From Rheinheimera sp. UJ63 (GTDB lineage: Bacteria; Pseudomonadota; Gammaproteobacteria; Enterobacterales; Alteromonadaceae), in contig NZ_JAKGTQ010000004.1 of NCBI RefSeq assembly GCF_021568285.1, forward strand, positions 62,001-126,000: a stretch of DNA of 64,000 nt. Reading direction: 5' to 3'. The position numbers were made by a program, and so were the translations under genes. The notes below the pieces were generated by a model. That model was not told the origin of the DNA, ran no database searches, and saw nothing but the letters and a program-made list of their open reading frames with translations. This document shows, in pieces, positions 27,387-36,305 of the stretch; position 1 is the first letter of the stretch; each line of letters begins with the position of its first letter.

Positions 27387-29135
27387 CTAGTTAAGTTGTT
27401 GTTGACGAGATGAATTGGCCTCCACTCGGGCAGACTGATTAGTATCTGGGCGCTGCCGGATCCGTTGTTCTTGCACGGGCCGTGCGCGTTGTTCTTGCGC
27501 TGGACGTGTTACAGGTTGAACACGCTGCTCTGGCGCATTGCGATTAACCGATTGCATACGTTGTTCTTGCACTGGACGTGTCACCGGTTGTACGCGTTGC
27601 TCAGGTGCATTGCGATTAACGGATTGCATACGTTGTTCTTGCACTGGACGCGTCACCGGTTGTACGCGTTGCTCTGGCGCATTGCGATTAACCGATTGCA
27701 TACGTTGCTCTTGCGCTTGACGCGTCACCGGTTGAACGCGTTGCTCTGGCGCATTGCGATTAACCGATGGCATACGTTGTTCTTGCACTTGGCGTGTTAT
27801 CGGCTGTACCCGTTGTTCTGGCGCGTTGCGGCTTAAGACACTTTTAATGCGTTGTTCCTGTTCAGCGCGGTTAACGGGCGGGATGCGTTGCTCAGGTGCA
27901 TTTCGGCTCATCGATTGCGGCTGTTGTACGGTAGATGTGGCACGCTCAATCGGTTGGATCCGCTGTTCGCTTTGGCGATTAAAGGGTTGTATGCGTTCAG
28001 AGCCGACTCTGTCTTGCTGGCCTTTGACCTGAGAGGTCACAGGCGCAGGGATCGGTTGGGTCCGTTGCTCATTCTCTGCCCACTTCTCAGCAATCCGGCC
28101 AGTGTTGCGTTCTCGCTCATTCGGTCGGGTTGTCGACGCATTGCTGCGCTGCGCTTGTCGAGCCGCTTCTTGTTCACGTCTTACATTACTTTGACGTAAA
28201 CGACTGTCGGCAGGGATAAAGCTTCCGCTGTTGCGTTCAGGCTGTACATTCGGACGATTCGAATGCTTACGCTCGTCACGCCAGTGGTTATTGCGGTGTA
28301 CGATCTGGGGTTGACGATAATACACACCCCGGCGATGGTATTGATCATGTTGCCAGCGGGGGGCTTGGTGGAAATGCTGGCGCTTAGGGTAATAGCGTGG
28401 CGGTTGATAATAGTAATTATGTTGCACTACGACATGGCGATGCTGCCAATCGAAGATGCTGAAATAAAATGATGGCCGGATCCGAAAACCCGAGCCCCAG
28501 TAAAAGCTCACTTGATTACGGTATGCAGCAGGGCCATGCCAATAGACCGGTGGATGGGTAGGCCACCACCAGTTACCATAGACAACGCGGGTGTCGTAGT
28601 AGGGCACATAAATCACTTCGCGCCGCGCCGGTTCAATCACAATCACCTCACGCTGACGTTCTACGATGACATGTTCACTATTACGCAGTGAACCTTGCGC
28701 ATAGGCGCGTTCACGTAAACGTTGGATACTGGCTAATAAGGCTGCTTCGTCGGTTAAAAAGGCTTCACCAAGTTGCTGTGTCCACTGCAGATCTTCATTT
28801 AAGCGGTTTAGCAATTGAGGAAAGGCCGTTAACGCTTGAACGCTAGGATCCCAATCTTGTAAGCTCGCCGCTTCAACCGCCATTTCTGCCGTAAGGTTGG
28901 GGTTTTGTTCTAACCAACGTGCCGCTTGCACCACTTCTAATGGATAGGTGGCGGCGATCAGCACATGCGTCAGTACACTGTCGGGATACAGGGCCACTGG
29001 GGCCAGCATTTGATCAAATTCTGCATCACTGATTTGCACAGTGGCATTGTTACTTTGCGTTTGCGAAGCACAGCCGGTGCTCACTAATAGCAGGGTGAGC
29101 AATAACACCGATTGCAAAGCTCGATAGACTTGCAT
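27387..29135 (-). CDS. DUF3300 lipoprotein with C-terminal 24-residue repeats
   Basis: A 582-residue exported protein of unknown function. Lipobox LLVSTGC at the N-terminus. Residues about 36-260 are the DUF3300 region (LAPVALYPDSVLTHVLIAATYP, EVIYVPYYDTRVVYGNWWWP), followed by an aromatic and His/Tyr-rich stretch (HNYYYQPPRYYPKRQHFHQ). The C-terminal third is low-complexity and basic/polar, with about five to six tandem copies of RNAPEQRVQPVTRPVQEQRM plus QSVN. An RBS GAGGAGG precedes the ATG. Envelope location is supported; a role in cell-wall or surface binding is a guess. Confidence 0.85.
   Translation of the reverse strand: MQVYRALQSVLLLTLLLVSTGCASQTQSNNATVQISDAEFDQMLAPVALYPDSVLTHVLIAATYPLEVVQAARWLEQNPNLTAEMAVEAASLQDWDPSVQALTAFPQLLNRLNEDLQWTQQLGEAFLTDEAALLASIQRLRERAYAQGSLRNSEHVIVERQREVIVIEPARREVIYVPYYDTRVVYGNWWWPTHPPVYWHGPAAYRNQVSFYWGSGFRIRPSFYFSIFDWQHRHVVVQHNYYYQPPRYYPKRQHFHQAPRWQHDQYHRRGVYYRQPQIVHRNNHWRDERKHSNRPNVQPERNSGSFIPADSRLRQSNVRREQEAARQAQRSNASTTRPNERERNTGRIAEKWAENEQRTQPIPAPVTSQVKGQQDRVGSERIQPFNRQSEQRIQPIERATSTVQQPQSMSRNAPEQRIPPVNRAEQEQRIKSVLSRNAPEQRVQPITRQVQEQRMPSVNRNAPEQRVQPVTRQAQEQRMQSVNRNAPEQRVQPVTRPVQEQRMQSVNRNAPEQRVQPVTRPVQEQRMQSVNRNAPEQRVQPVTRPAQEQRARPVQEQRIRQRPDTNQSARVEANSSRQQQLN
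27470..27910 (-). repeat. 72-bp in-frame tandem repeat (coding minisatellite)
   Basis: Equivalent points (CGATTAACSG) fall at 27541, 27613, 27685 and 27757, exactly 72 bp apart; diverged copies extend on both sides. Each unit encodes 24 residues of the DUF3300 protein. Confidence 0.93.
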
Positions 29136-29251
29136 AATTCCTCCTCAGTGCTGCGTTTGGCAACTGGCCCACAACACTCTTTGGTGTAGCATACACTCAG
29201 GTTATAAAGGAGGATGGCTGAATCTTGGCTGAACTTTACACAATCTTGGCA

Positions 29252-30958
29252 CTAGTCTAGATAGCGAGCGCGTTTAGTTGCTGTTACTAAGGATAAATCG
29301 ACTAACACTAAGCCATCAACACAATTGGCAAACTCAGGATCAACGCCAAAAGCTAAAAACGTTGTGCCACCCGGGGTGCAAAGCTCACTGTATTGCTTAT
29401 AAAGCGTAGGTACACTGACTTTCATATTCGCTAGTAAATGTTTTAATTGGCTAAAGTCTGCAGCATAGTCGTTACCTGTAAAATGTTGGGCTAATTGCTG
29501 CACCGTTGGCGCCGCTAATGGGTAAGGGCGTTTTGCTTCAGCGCTTGGCATAGCCGACCCAAAATACAAACCATAGAAATACACTAATAAATCTCTGGCC
29601 GGTACGGGATAGCTATTTGACAAACTCACGCCGCCAAATAAATAACGCACCTGCGGATTTTGTTTTAAATAGGCACCAATGCCATACCATAAATATTCTA
29701 GGCTGCGCTTACCCCAATAGCGTGGTTGCACAAAACTTCGACCTAACTCTAAACCCTGAGCTAAGTAAGGCTGCATGGACGGAGAAAACTGAAATAAGGT
29801 TTGGGTATATAAGCCTGTTGGCCCTTGTTCTGCTAATACCTTGTTAGTATCAGCCAAGCGGTAAGCGCCTACAATTTCTAAATCTTCGTTATCCCATAAC
29901 AGTAAATGAGCATAGTGGCTGTCAAAGCGATCAATATCTCGGCGTTGCCCGGTGCCTTCCCCGACGGCTCGAAAAGCTAGCTCTCTTAAGCGTCCTATTT
30001 CCCGCATGATGGGCGAGCTTTGTTGATGTTGATATAAGTAAATTAATTTCCCATCACGGGTTTCACCCAACCGTTGGCACTGACTCATTGCTTTTTTTAA
30101 TACCGCTCTTGGTTCAGGCCGCGCTATTGCGGTTTGCGTGATGAAAAGTGAGGGGCGATCGGTAGCAAGCCGGTATAGCTGCTTTTTGAACAGTTTTACT
30201 TTTACTGGGACCGGCAATGATAACTGGCTAAAGCTGTTACAGGGGATTTGTTCGCCAATACGAACCGCCATGGTTCTCCCTTTTTGTTTAAACATCTCTC
30301 TTACCAGTAACATGCTGGCTAGGGGTTTGTATAAAGCTGAGGCAGCATAAAAAACCCATGAATTTCGTGCGGTCAGATGCAGTGGGACTATTGGTGCATT
30401 AGCCTGGCTGGCTAAGCGTAAAAAGCCACTGTGCCATTTACCATCGCGAACACCTTGCGGGCGTAAGCGTGATACTTCGCCAGCGGGGAATATTATCAAG
30501 GCCCCAGCTGCGGCTAGATGCTGTTGAATCGCCTCAAGCTTGTGCCGTTCTGTACCTCCGTTAAGGTTATTAACGGGCAACAATAAGTTTTGCATTGGCG
30601 CTAAGCTCATCAGCAGTTGATTGGCCATGATTTTCAGATCTGGGCGCAACCCACTGACCAGTTTTAACAGGGCTAAACCGTCTAACGATCCTATTGGGTG
30701 ATTAGCAATCAGCAACACTGGGCCGGTCGAAGGGATATGATCTAGCTCATCATCACGCACGCTATAGCTAAACTGAAAGTATTCTAATACTTGCTCAACA
30801 AACTCCATGCCTTGTAAATGTGGATAGCGAGCGGCAAAAGCTTGGAATTCCTGCTCGTGCAATAAATAGCTGAGGAGCATTTTGCCGGGGCGATACCACC
30901 AGGGCTTTGGCTGATTGGACATGAAGTGCTGTTCTAATAGTTGCTCTACGTTAAGCAT
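29252..30958 (-). CDS. olsF: Bifunctional acyltransferase, OlsF-like (ornithine lipid synthase type)
   Basis: A 568-residue two-domain protein. The N-terminal half is a PlsC-type acyltransferase with NHPIGSLDG (atypical NH-x4-D block), IIFPAGEVSRL and PIVPLHL. The C-terminal half (from about residue 290) is an OlsB-like GNAT/hemolysin domain (LRELAFRAVGEGTGQRRDIDRFD, LELGRSFVQPRYWGKRSLEYLWYGIG). This order is that of OlsF, in which the OlsB-like part acylates ornithine and the PlsC-like part adds the second acyl chain, giving phosphate-free ornithine lipids. Such lipids are typically made under phosphate limitation; no Pho box was found by eye. Start context is weak; Met13 is an alternative. 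Confidence 0.75.
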   Translation of the reverse strand: MLNVEQLLEQHFMSNQPKPWWYRPGKMLLSYLLHEQEFQAFAARYPHLQGMEFVEQVLEYFQFSYSVRDDELDHIPSTGPVLLIANHPIGSLDGLALLKLVSGLRPDLKIMANQLLMSLAPMQNLLLPVNNLNGGTERHKLEAIQQHLAAAGALIIFPAGEVSRLRPQGVRDGKWHSGFLRLASQANAPIVPLHLTARNSWVFYAASALYKPLASMLLVREMFKQKGRTMAVRIGEQIPCNSFSQLSLPVPVKVKLFKKQLYRLATDRPSLFITQTAIARPEPRAVLKKAMSQCQRLGETRDGKLIYLYQHQQSSPIMREIGRLRELAFRAVGEGTGQRRDIDRFDSHYAHLLLWDNEDLEIVGAYRLADTNKVLAEQGPTGLYTQTLFQFSPSMQPYLAQGLELGRSFVQPRYWGKRSLEYLWYGIGAYLKQNPQVRYLFGGVSLSNSYPVPARDLLVYFYGLYFGSAMPSAEAKRPYPLAAPTVQQLAQHFTGNDYAADFSQLKHLLANMKVSVPTLYKQYSELCTPGGTTFLAFGVDPEFANCVDGLVLVDLSLVTATKRARYLD

Positions 30959-31189
30959 GGTTTATTCCCAAGGCAAGATAGACTGGCGATCTAGACGAAT
31001 CCTTGTAGACTACTCATCGCAGATGACAAATAAGTGGCAGTTTTGTGGCAGTTTTGACACAGTAAACACATGAAATGCTGTAGCTGTTTTCGCAGTGAAT
31101 GGGGATATTTAAGCGCTATCTTAGCGACCCATTTAACAGTGCTATGCTAAGATAAAACATTAATAACAAGTAGCATTATAGGGGTTGTT

Positions 31190-32110
31190 TTGAGTATTGC
31201 GCTGATTATTCCCGATAGAAAACTAGATGATTTACAGCAACGTTTGCAGCAAGCCTTACCCACAACGCCAATTGAAATTTGGCCCGATATCGCACAGCCA
31301 GAACACGTGACGTTTGCCGTGGTATGGAAGCAACCCGCAGGCTCGGTGGCCAGCTTGCCGAATCTTAAAGCTTTACAAAGTTTTGGTGCCGGTGTTGATG
31401 GGATCCTCAGTGATGCCAGCTTACCGCGTTTACCTTTGGCTCGGATTGTCGATCCGGCGTTAACCGAGGCCATGCTCAGTTATCTGGCGGGCATTGAAGC
31501 GTATTACCGTTTAAGGCTCGATCTGTTTCAGCAACAACAGCAACAAGCCTTGTGGCGACCGAAAAGTCCGCGGCGTTTAAGCACATTGTGTGTACTTGGC
31601 TTAGGTGAACTGGGTACGGCCACGGCATTGCATTTTAAAGCTCAAGGTTATCAAGTGAACGGTTGGTCGCGCCGCCCACAACAATTAGCTGGTGTTCATT
31701 GTTTTGCGGGTACCGAGCAATTGGCTGCTGCCGTCGGCTCAGCGGATTTGCTGATCTGTTTATTGCCTTTAACTGCACAAACTGAAAACCTGTTAAATGC
31801 TGACTTTTTTGCCATGATCAAGCCTGGTGCCATTCTGATTAATGTGGCGCGAGGCGCCATCGTCGATGAGCAGGCGCTGCTCGCCGCGTTAGACAGTGGG
31901 CAACTAGCGGCCGCCTGTTTAGATGTGTTCCGTCAAGAACCCCTTGTAGCGGAGCATGCGTTTTGGCGGCATCCTGCCATTATGATTACACCGCATATTT
32001 CTGCGGTGACTAAAGTGGAGACCGTGGTGGCGCAAATTGCGGAAAACTACCAACGCAGTTGTCAGGGGCAACCGTTAGTCAATGAAGTCGATTTACAACA
32101 AGGCTATTAA
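31190..32110 (+). CDS. ghrA: D-isomer-specific 2-hydroxyacid dehydrogenase, GhrA-like
   Basis: NAD(P)H-dependent reductase, 306 residues, probably reducing glyoxylate and hydroxypyruvate. The nucleotide-binding motif is VLGLGELGTATALHF (G-x-G-x-x-G). The catalytic R/E/H are in NVARGAIVDEQALLAAL, FRQEPL and HPAIMITPHISA. It matches E. coli GhrA in the SFGAGVDGILSD segment and the C-terminal end (…QGY). The start is a TTG at 31190 with a G-rich run just upstream; no ATG is available near the conserved N-terminus. Followed closely by a small peptide gene. Confidence 0.85.
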   Translation: MSIALIIPDRKLDDLQQRLQQALPTTPIEIWPDIAQPEHVTFAVVWKQPAGSVASLPNLKALQSFGAGVDGILSDASLPRLPLARIVDPALTEAMLSYLAGIEAYYRLRLDLFQQQQQQALWRPKSPRRLSTLCVLGLGELGTATALHFKAQGYQVNGWSRRPQQLAGVHCFAGTEQLAAAVGSADLLICLLPLTAQTENLLNADFFAMIKPGAILINVARGAIVDEQALLAALDSGQLAAACLDVFRQEPLVAEHAFWRHPAIMITPHISAVTKVETVVAQIAENYQRSCQGQPLVNEVDLQQGY

Positions 32111-32228
32111 CCCTATTGATAATAATGACTTGAATAGTAGTATTATCTTTATTAGACTGATTCTGCTAAAGAGATTTTGCAGTACTTAGTAAAAATAGAG
32201 AATAAGAAAAAGTAATTTGAGGTTTATT

Positions 32229-32342
32229 ATGAGTAAAGCGTCCAATCGTGGTTTTGGCTTTACCACACTCGCTATTGCCGTGGTCCTTATGGCGTTGACA
32301 GCGTTTTTTACCAAAGCTGAAGCATTCAGTTGGTTGATCTAA
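32229..32342 (+). CDS. Putative 37-residue single-helix membrane peptide
   Basis: ATG at 32229 to TAA at 32340-32342. The peptide has a short basic start (MSKASNRGFGF), one membrane helix (TTLAIAVVLMALTAFFT) and an aromatic tail ending FSWLI. GAGG lies six bases before the ATG, and a strong terminator begins one base after the stop, which is what an independent small gene would look like. I do not recognise a family. It could also be the tail of a leader transcript. Confidence 0.6.
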   Translation: MSKASNRGFGFTTLAIAVVLMALTAFFTKAEAFSWLI

Positions 32343-32377
32343 AAAAAACAGGGCTGGTTATCCAGCCCTGTTTTTTT
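32343..32377. terminator. Strong bidirectional terminator
   Basis: A7-CAGGGCTGG, loop TTAT, CCAGCCCTG-T7: perfect stem between the small peptide gene (plus) and smrA (minus). Confidence 0.93.
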
Positions 32378-32409
32378 ATACCTGATGATCTTATCAATTC
32401 GACGCGTCG

Positions 32410-32985
32410 CTATTTAGTATGCCGTTCACGGTTCTCGCGCTTTTGCTCCGCATTTTTTTGCAATAACACATAGGTAGCACTGTAACCCCCATGCTGGCGC
32501 TGCGCGGTATGAGCGGCTAATACGGGGGTAAAACTGGGTAACCACTTAAAAACATAGCTGCGCAAAATAGCAGGGTGTGGCTTACTGTTTCGGCCCATAC
32601 CATGCTGGATCAATAAAGTTCTGACGCCACGTTTATGGCAGTCGGTAATAAATTGCAGTAACTGACTACGGGCTTCTTGCAAGCTTTTACCAAGCAGGTT
32701 AAGCGTAGCATCTAATTGATACTTGCCTAAGCGCAGATTGCGATACACACCTTGTTGTACGCCATCTTTACAATAGGCAAATACGTCGTCGGGCTTAACT
32801 AAATCAACGTATTCCATGCTCAAATAGTGCGGATCGTACTCCATCTCTTGTTCAGCGGCTTTGCGTCTGGCCTGCTGCGCTAAGGTAGGACTGAATTCGC
32901 CATTTTGTTGAAGTACCGCATCTTGCGGTAGGGGTTTAACATCGGCCATTTCGCTCAGAAACAGCTCAAATTCGTCTTGTGACAT
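32410..32985 (-). CDS. smrA: Smr-domain endonuclease SmrA
   Basis: A 191-residue Smr-domain nuclease. The N-terminal extension contains FELFLSEMADVKPL, as in E. coli SmrA (YdaL). The Smr domain begins near residue 90 (KYQLDATLNLLGKSLQEARSQLLQFI) and carries the signature LLIQHGMGRN (H-G-x-G) and HGGYSATYVLL. The tail ENRERHTK also matches SmrA. Family members nick DNA or cleave RNA; a cellular role is not established. GGAG lies six bases before the ATG. The gene is convergent with the small peptide gene. Confidence 0.86.
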   Translation of the reverse strand: MSQDEFELFLSEMADVKPLPQDAVLQQNGEFSPTLAQQARRKAAEQEMEYDPHYLSMEYVDLVKPDDVFAYCKDGVQQGVYRNLRLGKYQLDATLNLLGKSLQEARSQLLQFITDCHKRGVRTLLIQHGMGRNSKPHPAILRSYVFKWLPSFTPVLAAHTAQRQHGGYSATYVLLQKNAEQKRENRERHTK

Positions 32986-33050
32986 GCCTGACTCCGATGC
33001 TTACTGCTAAGGGCCGAGTATAGCCTGTCAGGCTGCTGGAAAAAAGCCGC

Positions 33051-33344
33051 TTATTTTGTTTGCGCTTGTAACTCAATATTCGCCAGATCATTGGCGGTTG
33101 CTGCGGCGGCTTGGGCTTTTTTACGGGCAGCAGCAAAACGCAGCAGGTAATAAGCATTGATCAATAAAACTAATAGGTTGGAAATCACCCCTTGCGGAAT
33201 GGCGATGTGGCTGTAATACACAAACAATAAGCTGCAACCGATTAATGTAGCTAATCGAAGCCAGAACACATCTTTAATAAAAAAAGCGCCGATACAAATT
33301 GTTAGGCCAATCCAGCTGATAATGTCGTAGAACAGGTTTTCCAT
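33051..33344 (-). CDS. Small inner-membrane protein, three helices (YgjV-like)
   Basis: A 97-residue membrane protein. Three helices are predicted: residues 5-22 (YDIISWIGLTICIGAFF), 30-46 (ATLIGCSLLFVYYSHIA) and 52-68 (VISNLLVLLINAYYLLRF). The tail is rich in Ala and Lys and probably cytoplasmic. The motif order resembles a single half of YgjV/CBU_0592 type proteins. Start placed at 33344 (MENLFYDI). No functional clue from neighbours smrA and the M28 peptidase. Confidence 0.65.
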   Translation of the reverse strand: MENLFYDIISWIGLTICIGAFFIKDVFWLRLATLIGCSLLFVYYSHIAIPQGVISNLLVLLINAYYLLRFAAARKKAQAAAATANDLANIELQAQTK

Positions 33345-33528
33345 GTTAATGCTCCGGCATAGTGTGCGCAATGGCGCGCATTATGAGCAGAGTCGAGCGA
33401 TTACTCAACTAAGATAAATTACATTTTTCAGATTAGTTTATGTAATGGATTTTTTGCTGGATTTGCCAAAGGCGATAACGCGAGTATAAAAGGAATAGCG
33501 CCGCAGCGAGCGGCGCTGATGTCACGAA

Positions 33529-34857
33529 TTACTGACGTAAATTAACCTGACTATTGGCAATTTCACGCGTCATAATTAACCATGCTTCGAGGTTTTGCCG
33601 CAATGCAGTAGGATCAATTTTATCCAGTGTATCATTTGGGGTATGGTGATAATCAAAGTAATCCGTACCATCCTGCATCAGGCTAGCAACGGGTACGCCT
33701 TGTGCTTTTAACATCGACACATCTGGCCCCCCTGACGCGGTGTTCGGCCCCATAGCGATACCCAGCGGTGCTAACTTTTTTTGCAGTTCACGGGCAAAGG
33801 CTAATGCTTGTTCACCCATACCGGTGTCAAAGCGCCAAATACGACCTGCGCCAAAGTCTGATTCTGAAGCAAACACATGGGTGTGTAATTGCTGATGGTG
33901 TTTAGCGGCATAAGCGCGGGCGCCAATTAAACCGCCTTCCTCATTACCAAATAACACCACACGAATGGTACGCTCAGGTTTCTCTTGCTTTAATAAAGCG
34001 GCTGTTGCCATCACGATACCCACACCGGCGCCATCATCTAATGCGCCAGTACCTTCATCCCAAGAATCTAAGTGTGCACTGATTAGCACGATTTCATCGG
34101 GGCGTTTGCTACCCTTGATCTCGGCAATCACATTGTGGCTGGTCACAGTACCTGGGAGATTATTACTCATTTGCATGTTTAGCGTCAGTTCTGGGTTAAT
34201 CGTCAGCATCTTGCTCAATTGCTGCGCATCGGGTACGGAAATGGCTGCCGCAGGAATACGTTCAATGCCTTCTTCGTAACGCATTTGACCGGTGTGGGCA
34301 AAACGGTTATTGCTGCTACCGACTGAGCGGATCACTAAGGCTTTTGCACCAAGTTTTGCCGCTTCAACTGCACCCGTGGCGCGTGCCCCCACGACTTGGC
34401 CGTAAAAACCACCGCGAATATCTTTCTCTAAGGCATGATTAATAAAAACAATACGATCTTTCACTTTAGAGGCGTCCGCTTTTTTAAGCTCTTCTAAGGT
34501 ATTAAACATGACAACTTGGCTGTTGATGCCATCAAACGGGGTACCGACTGAACCACCTAAAGCGGTGACCACTAAAGATTGATGAAAAGGAGCTGCCACT
34601 TTTAAGCTAGCTTGCCCACGCTCCCAGTACAGCATATCAAAGGGTTCGCGCCAGACTTTATCAAAACCCAGTTCGGTAAATTTTTGCTCTGCCCACAGCA
34701 CCGAGCGCATATCGGCTTCACTGCCGGCTAAGCGCGGGCCCACTTCCACCGTTAACGATTCAACTAATTTGTAAGCTAAATCTTTATCAATAGTTACATT
34801 TTGTGCATGCACATTTAGGCTAAAAGCTGCTAGTATTGTTGTTATCCACACTTTCAT
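33529..34857 (-). CDS. Exported M28-family metallopeptidase with PA domain
   Basis: Two-zinc aminopeptidase/carboxypeptidase-type exopeptidase of 442 residues. Signal peptide at residues 1-18 (…ILAAFSLNVHA). A protease-associated insert lies around residues 100-230 (GGFYGQVVGARATGAVEAAKLGAKALVIRS). Zinc ligands: H in SAHLDSWDEG, D in GALDDGAG, E in FGNEEGGLIG, D in SESDFGAG, H in YHHTPNDTLDK, the M28 order. Likely periplasmic or secreted; the specific peptide is unknown. A single-gene unit, divergent from the receiver-domain gene. Confidence 0.9.
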   Translation of the reverse strand: MKVWITTILAAFSLNVHAQNVTIDKDLAYKLVESLTVEVGPRLAGSEADMRSVLWAEQKFTELGFDKVWREPFDMLYWERGQASLKVAAPFHQSLVVTALGGSVGTPFDGINSQVVMFNTLEELKKADASKVKDRIVFINHALEKDIRGGFYGQVVGARATGAVEAAKLGAKALVIRSVGSSNNRFAHTGQMRYEEGIERIPAAAISVPDAQQLSKMLTINPELTLNMQMSNNLPGTVTSHNVIAEIKGSKRPDEIVLISAHLDSWDEGTGALDDGAGVGIVMATAALLKQEKPERTIRVVLFGNEEGGLIGARAYAAKHHQQLHTHVFASESDFGAGRIWRFDTGMGEQALAFARELQKKLAPLGIAMGPNTASGGPDVSMLKAQGVPVASLMQDGTDYFDYHHTPNDTLDKIDPTALRQNLEAWLIMTREIANSQVNLRQ

Positions 34858-34982
34858 GGTTTGTTCCCGCTGTTTGGTTTTGACTGATGTGGAAACGTTA
34901 TCATGTTTTACGGATGAAACCTATGTAACTCGCTGGACGTCAGTTTTTGCTCGACCAGCCGAAAAATGGAGACGCTGCAAGG

Positions 34983-35399
34983 ATGCAAGCATTTATTCAA
35001 ACCTGCTATAACCCCACTCTTGTAACCCAACAGTTAACGGCGCTTGTTGTTGATGATACGGTGGCTGTGCGTGCTTACCTTAAAAGTATCTTGCAGCAAC
35101 TTGGTGTGACTAAGGTGCTAGAGGCAGCCGACGGCGCTAAAGGCGAAGCCTTGTTTATGCAGCATCAACCACAATTAGTTTTTTTGGATATTCAGCTACC
35201 AGACATAAACGGTAAGGTATTGTTGCAACGTTTCAGGTGTGTTGACCAGCAATCACATATATTTATGATCTCGGCTTATTCCAGTGTCGATAACTTGAAA
35301 GCAGCTGTAGCAGGCGGAGCAAAAGCTTTTGTAGTGAAACCTTTTACTGCAGAAAGAATCTCAAGTCTGGTTCAACCCTTATTGTCGTGTAGTGTCTGA
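34983..35399 (+). CDS. Single-domain response regulator (CheY-like receiver)
   Basis: A 138-residue stand-alone receiver domain. The acidic pair and phospho-acceptor are in LVVDDTVAVR and VFLDIQLPD, the switch Ser in FMISAYSS and the conserved Lys in VVKPFT. There is no output domain, so it must act through protein contacts. No histidine kinase is next to it, making its partner unknown. The start at 34983 is chosen because homology begins shortly after; a TTG at 34947 would add 12 residues. Followed 58 bp later by hlyU. Confidence 0.83.
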   Translation: MQAFIQTCYNPTLVTQQLTALVVDDTVAVRAYLKSILQQLGVTKVLEAADGAKGEALFMQHQPQLVFLDIQLPDINGKVLLQRFRCVDQQSHIFMISAYSSVDNLKAAVAGGAKAFVVKPFTAERISSLVQPLLSCSV

Positions 35400-35456
35400 T
35401 CTCGACCAGCATTATTTTGTCATAATGAGATCAGGCTAGTATTAGTTTAATGAGCG

Positions 35457-35762
35457 GTGCAAAACATGAATTTAGAAGATATGCTGAAAAATTCAGCGGA
35501 AGCAGTGAAGTTACTGAAAGCGGTGTCGAATGAGCGCCGTTTAATTATTTTATGCCATTTGTTGCAAGGCGAGCTGTCGGTAGGTGAATTAAACAGCAAG
35601 TTGGATTTAAGCCAATCTGCACTTTCACAGCATCTCGCGTTATTGCGCAAAAATAAATTGGTGAAAACGCGTAAAGAATCGCAAACGGTGTTTTATCGCA
35701 TCTCTAGCGATGAAGTAACCGAGGTCATTGCACTATTACACAAACTGTATTGCGCTGAGTAA
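35457..35762 (+). CDS. hlyU: ArsR-family regulator HlyU
   Basis: A 101-residue winged-helix repressor/antirepressor. The recognition helix is LDLSQSALSQHLALLRKNKL. Its sequence follows Vibrio HlyU almost throughout (LKAVSNERRLIIL, ELSVGEL, TRKESQTVFYRI, LLHKLYCAE). Cys33 and Cys99 are 66 residues apart, the same spacing as the redox pair of BigR, SqrR and HlyU, which sense reactive sulfur species or redox change by disulfide or tetrasulfide formation. Sulfur sensing is therefore inferred from the family. In Vibrio it relieves H-NS silencing of toxin genes; no such target is visible here. Confidence 0.82.
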   Translation: MQNMNLEDMLKNSAEAVKLLKAVSNERRLIILCHLLQGELSVGELNSKLDLSQSALSQHLALLRKNKLVKTRKESQTVFYRISSDEVTEVIALLHKLYCAE

Positions 35763-35818
35763 TTTGTCGCGCTGTGCACTGATTGTCGGCGGCTTTGTGT
35801 GGCCGAAATGAACATACA

Positions 35819-35844
35819 AAAAAACCAGCCGAAGCTGGTTTTTT
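35819..35844. terminator. Bidirectional intrinsic terminator
   Basis: AAAAAACCAGC (35819-35829), loop CGAA, GCTGGTTTTTT (35834-35844), between convergent hlyU and rpsT. Confidence 0.93.
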
Positions 35845-35859
35845 GTTTTACATCGCCAA

Positions 35860-36129
35860 TTAGGCTGCTTTTAACGCTTTTACATGGGCGTTTAAGCGAG
35901 ACTTATGACGAGCTGCTTTGTTCTTATGGATCAGACCTTTGGCTGCCATACGATCAATAACAGGGACCATCTTGTTGAACGCTTCCTGAGAAGCTACTGC
36001 GTCAGCAGTTAATACTGCTGCGTAGGTTTTCTTGATGAAAGTACGCATCATAGAACGTTGACTGGCGTTTTGCTGACGACGTTTTTCTGATTGTATTGCG
36101 CGCTTCTTAGCAGACTTGATGTTAGCCAA
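35860..36129 (-). CDS. rpsT: 30S ribosomal protein S20
   Basis: Primary 16S rRNA-binding protein, 89 residues, highly basic. The start [19 protein letters not shown] and the helix motif [29 protein letters not shown] are diagnostic. AGGAGTG precedes the ATG on the minus strand. It is divergent from murJ, the arrangement also seen in Pseudomonas and Enterobacteria. Confidence 0.97.
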   Translation of the reverse strand: MANIKSAKKRAIQSEKRRQQNASQRSMMRTFIKKTYAAVLTADAVASQEAFNKMVPVIDRMAAKGLIHKNKAARHKSRLNAHVKALKAA

Positions 36130-36305
36130 GGTAACACTCCTAAAAACTTAAAACCGGACTCTTTAAAGGCCGCATAATATGCCTATTTACTGGCCCATTG
36201 TCAAATGCTTTAAACGAAAAGGCCCGTAATTAAATTGCAGTGAGCACTGGTAATTGATCTCAGTAACAGGTGAAAATAGCGCCGCAGCAAATAAAGGAGT
36301 CTCCT

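Noticed and set aside
27465-27836. Long antisense frames over the DUF3300 repeats
   Set aside because: The 72-bp period is a multiple of three, so open frames recur on both strands by chance; the minus-strand gene has signal peptide, RBS and domain.
34947-34982. TTG start extending the receiver-domain protein by 12 residues
   Set aside because: No conserved sequence in the extension; ATG 34983 is preferred, though not proven.
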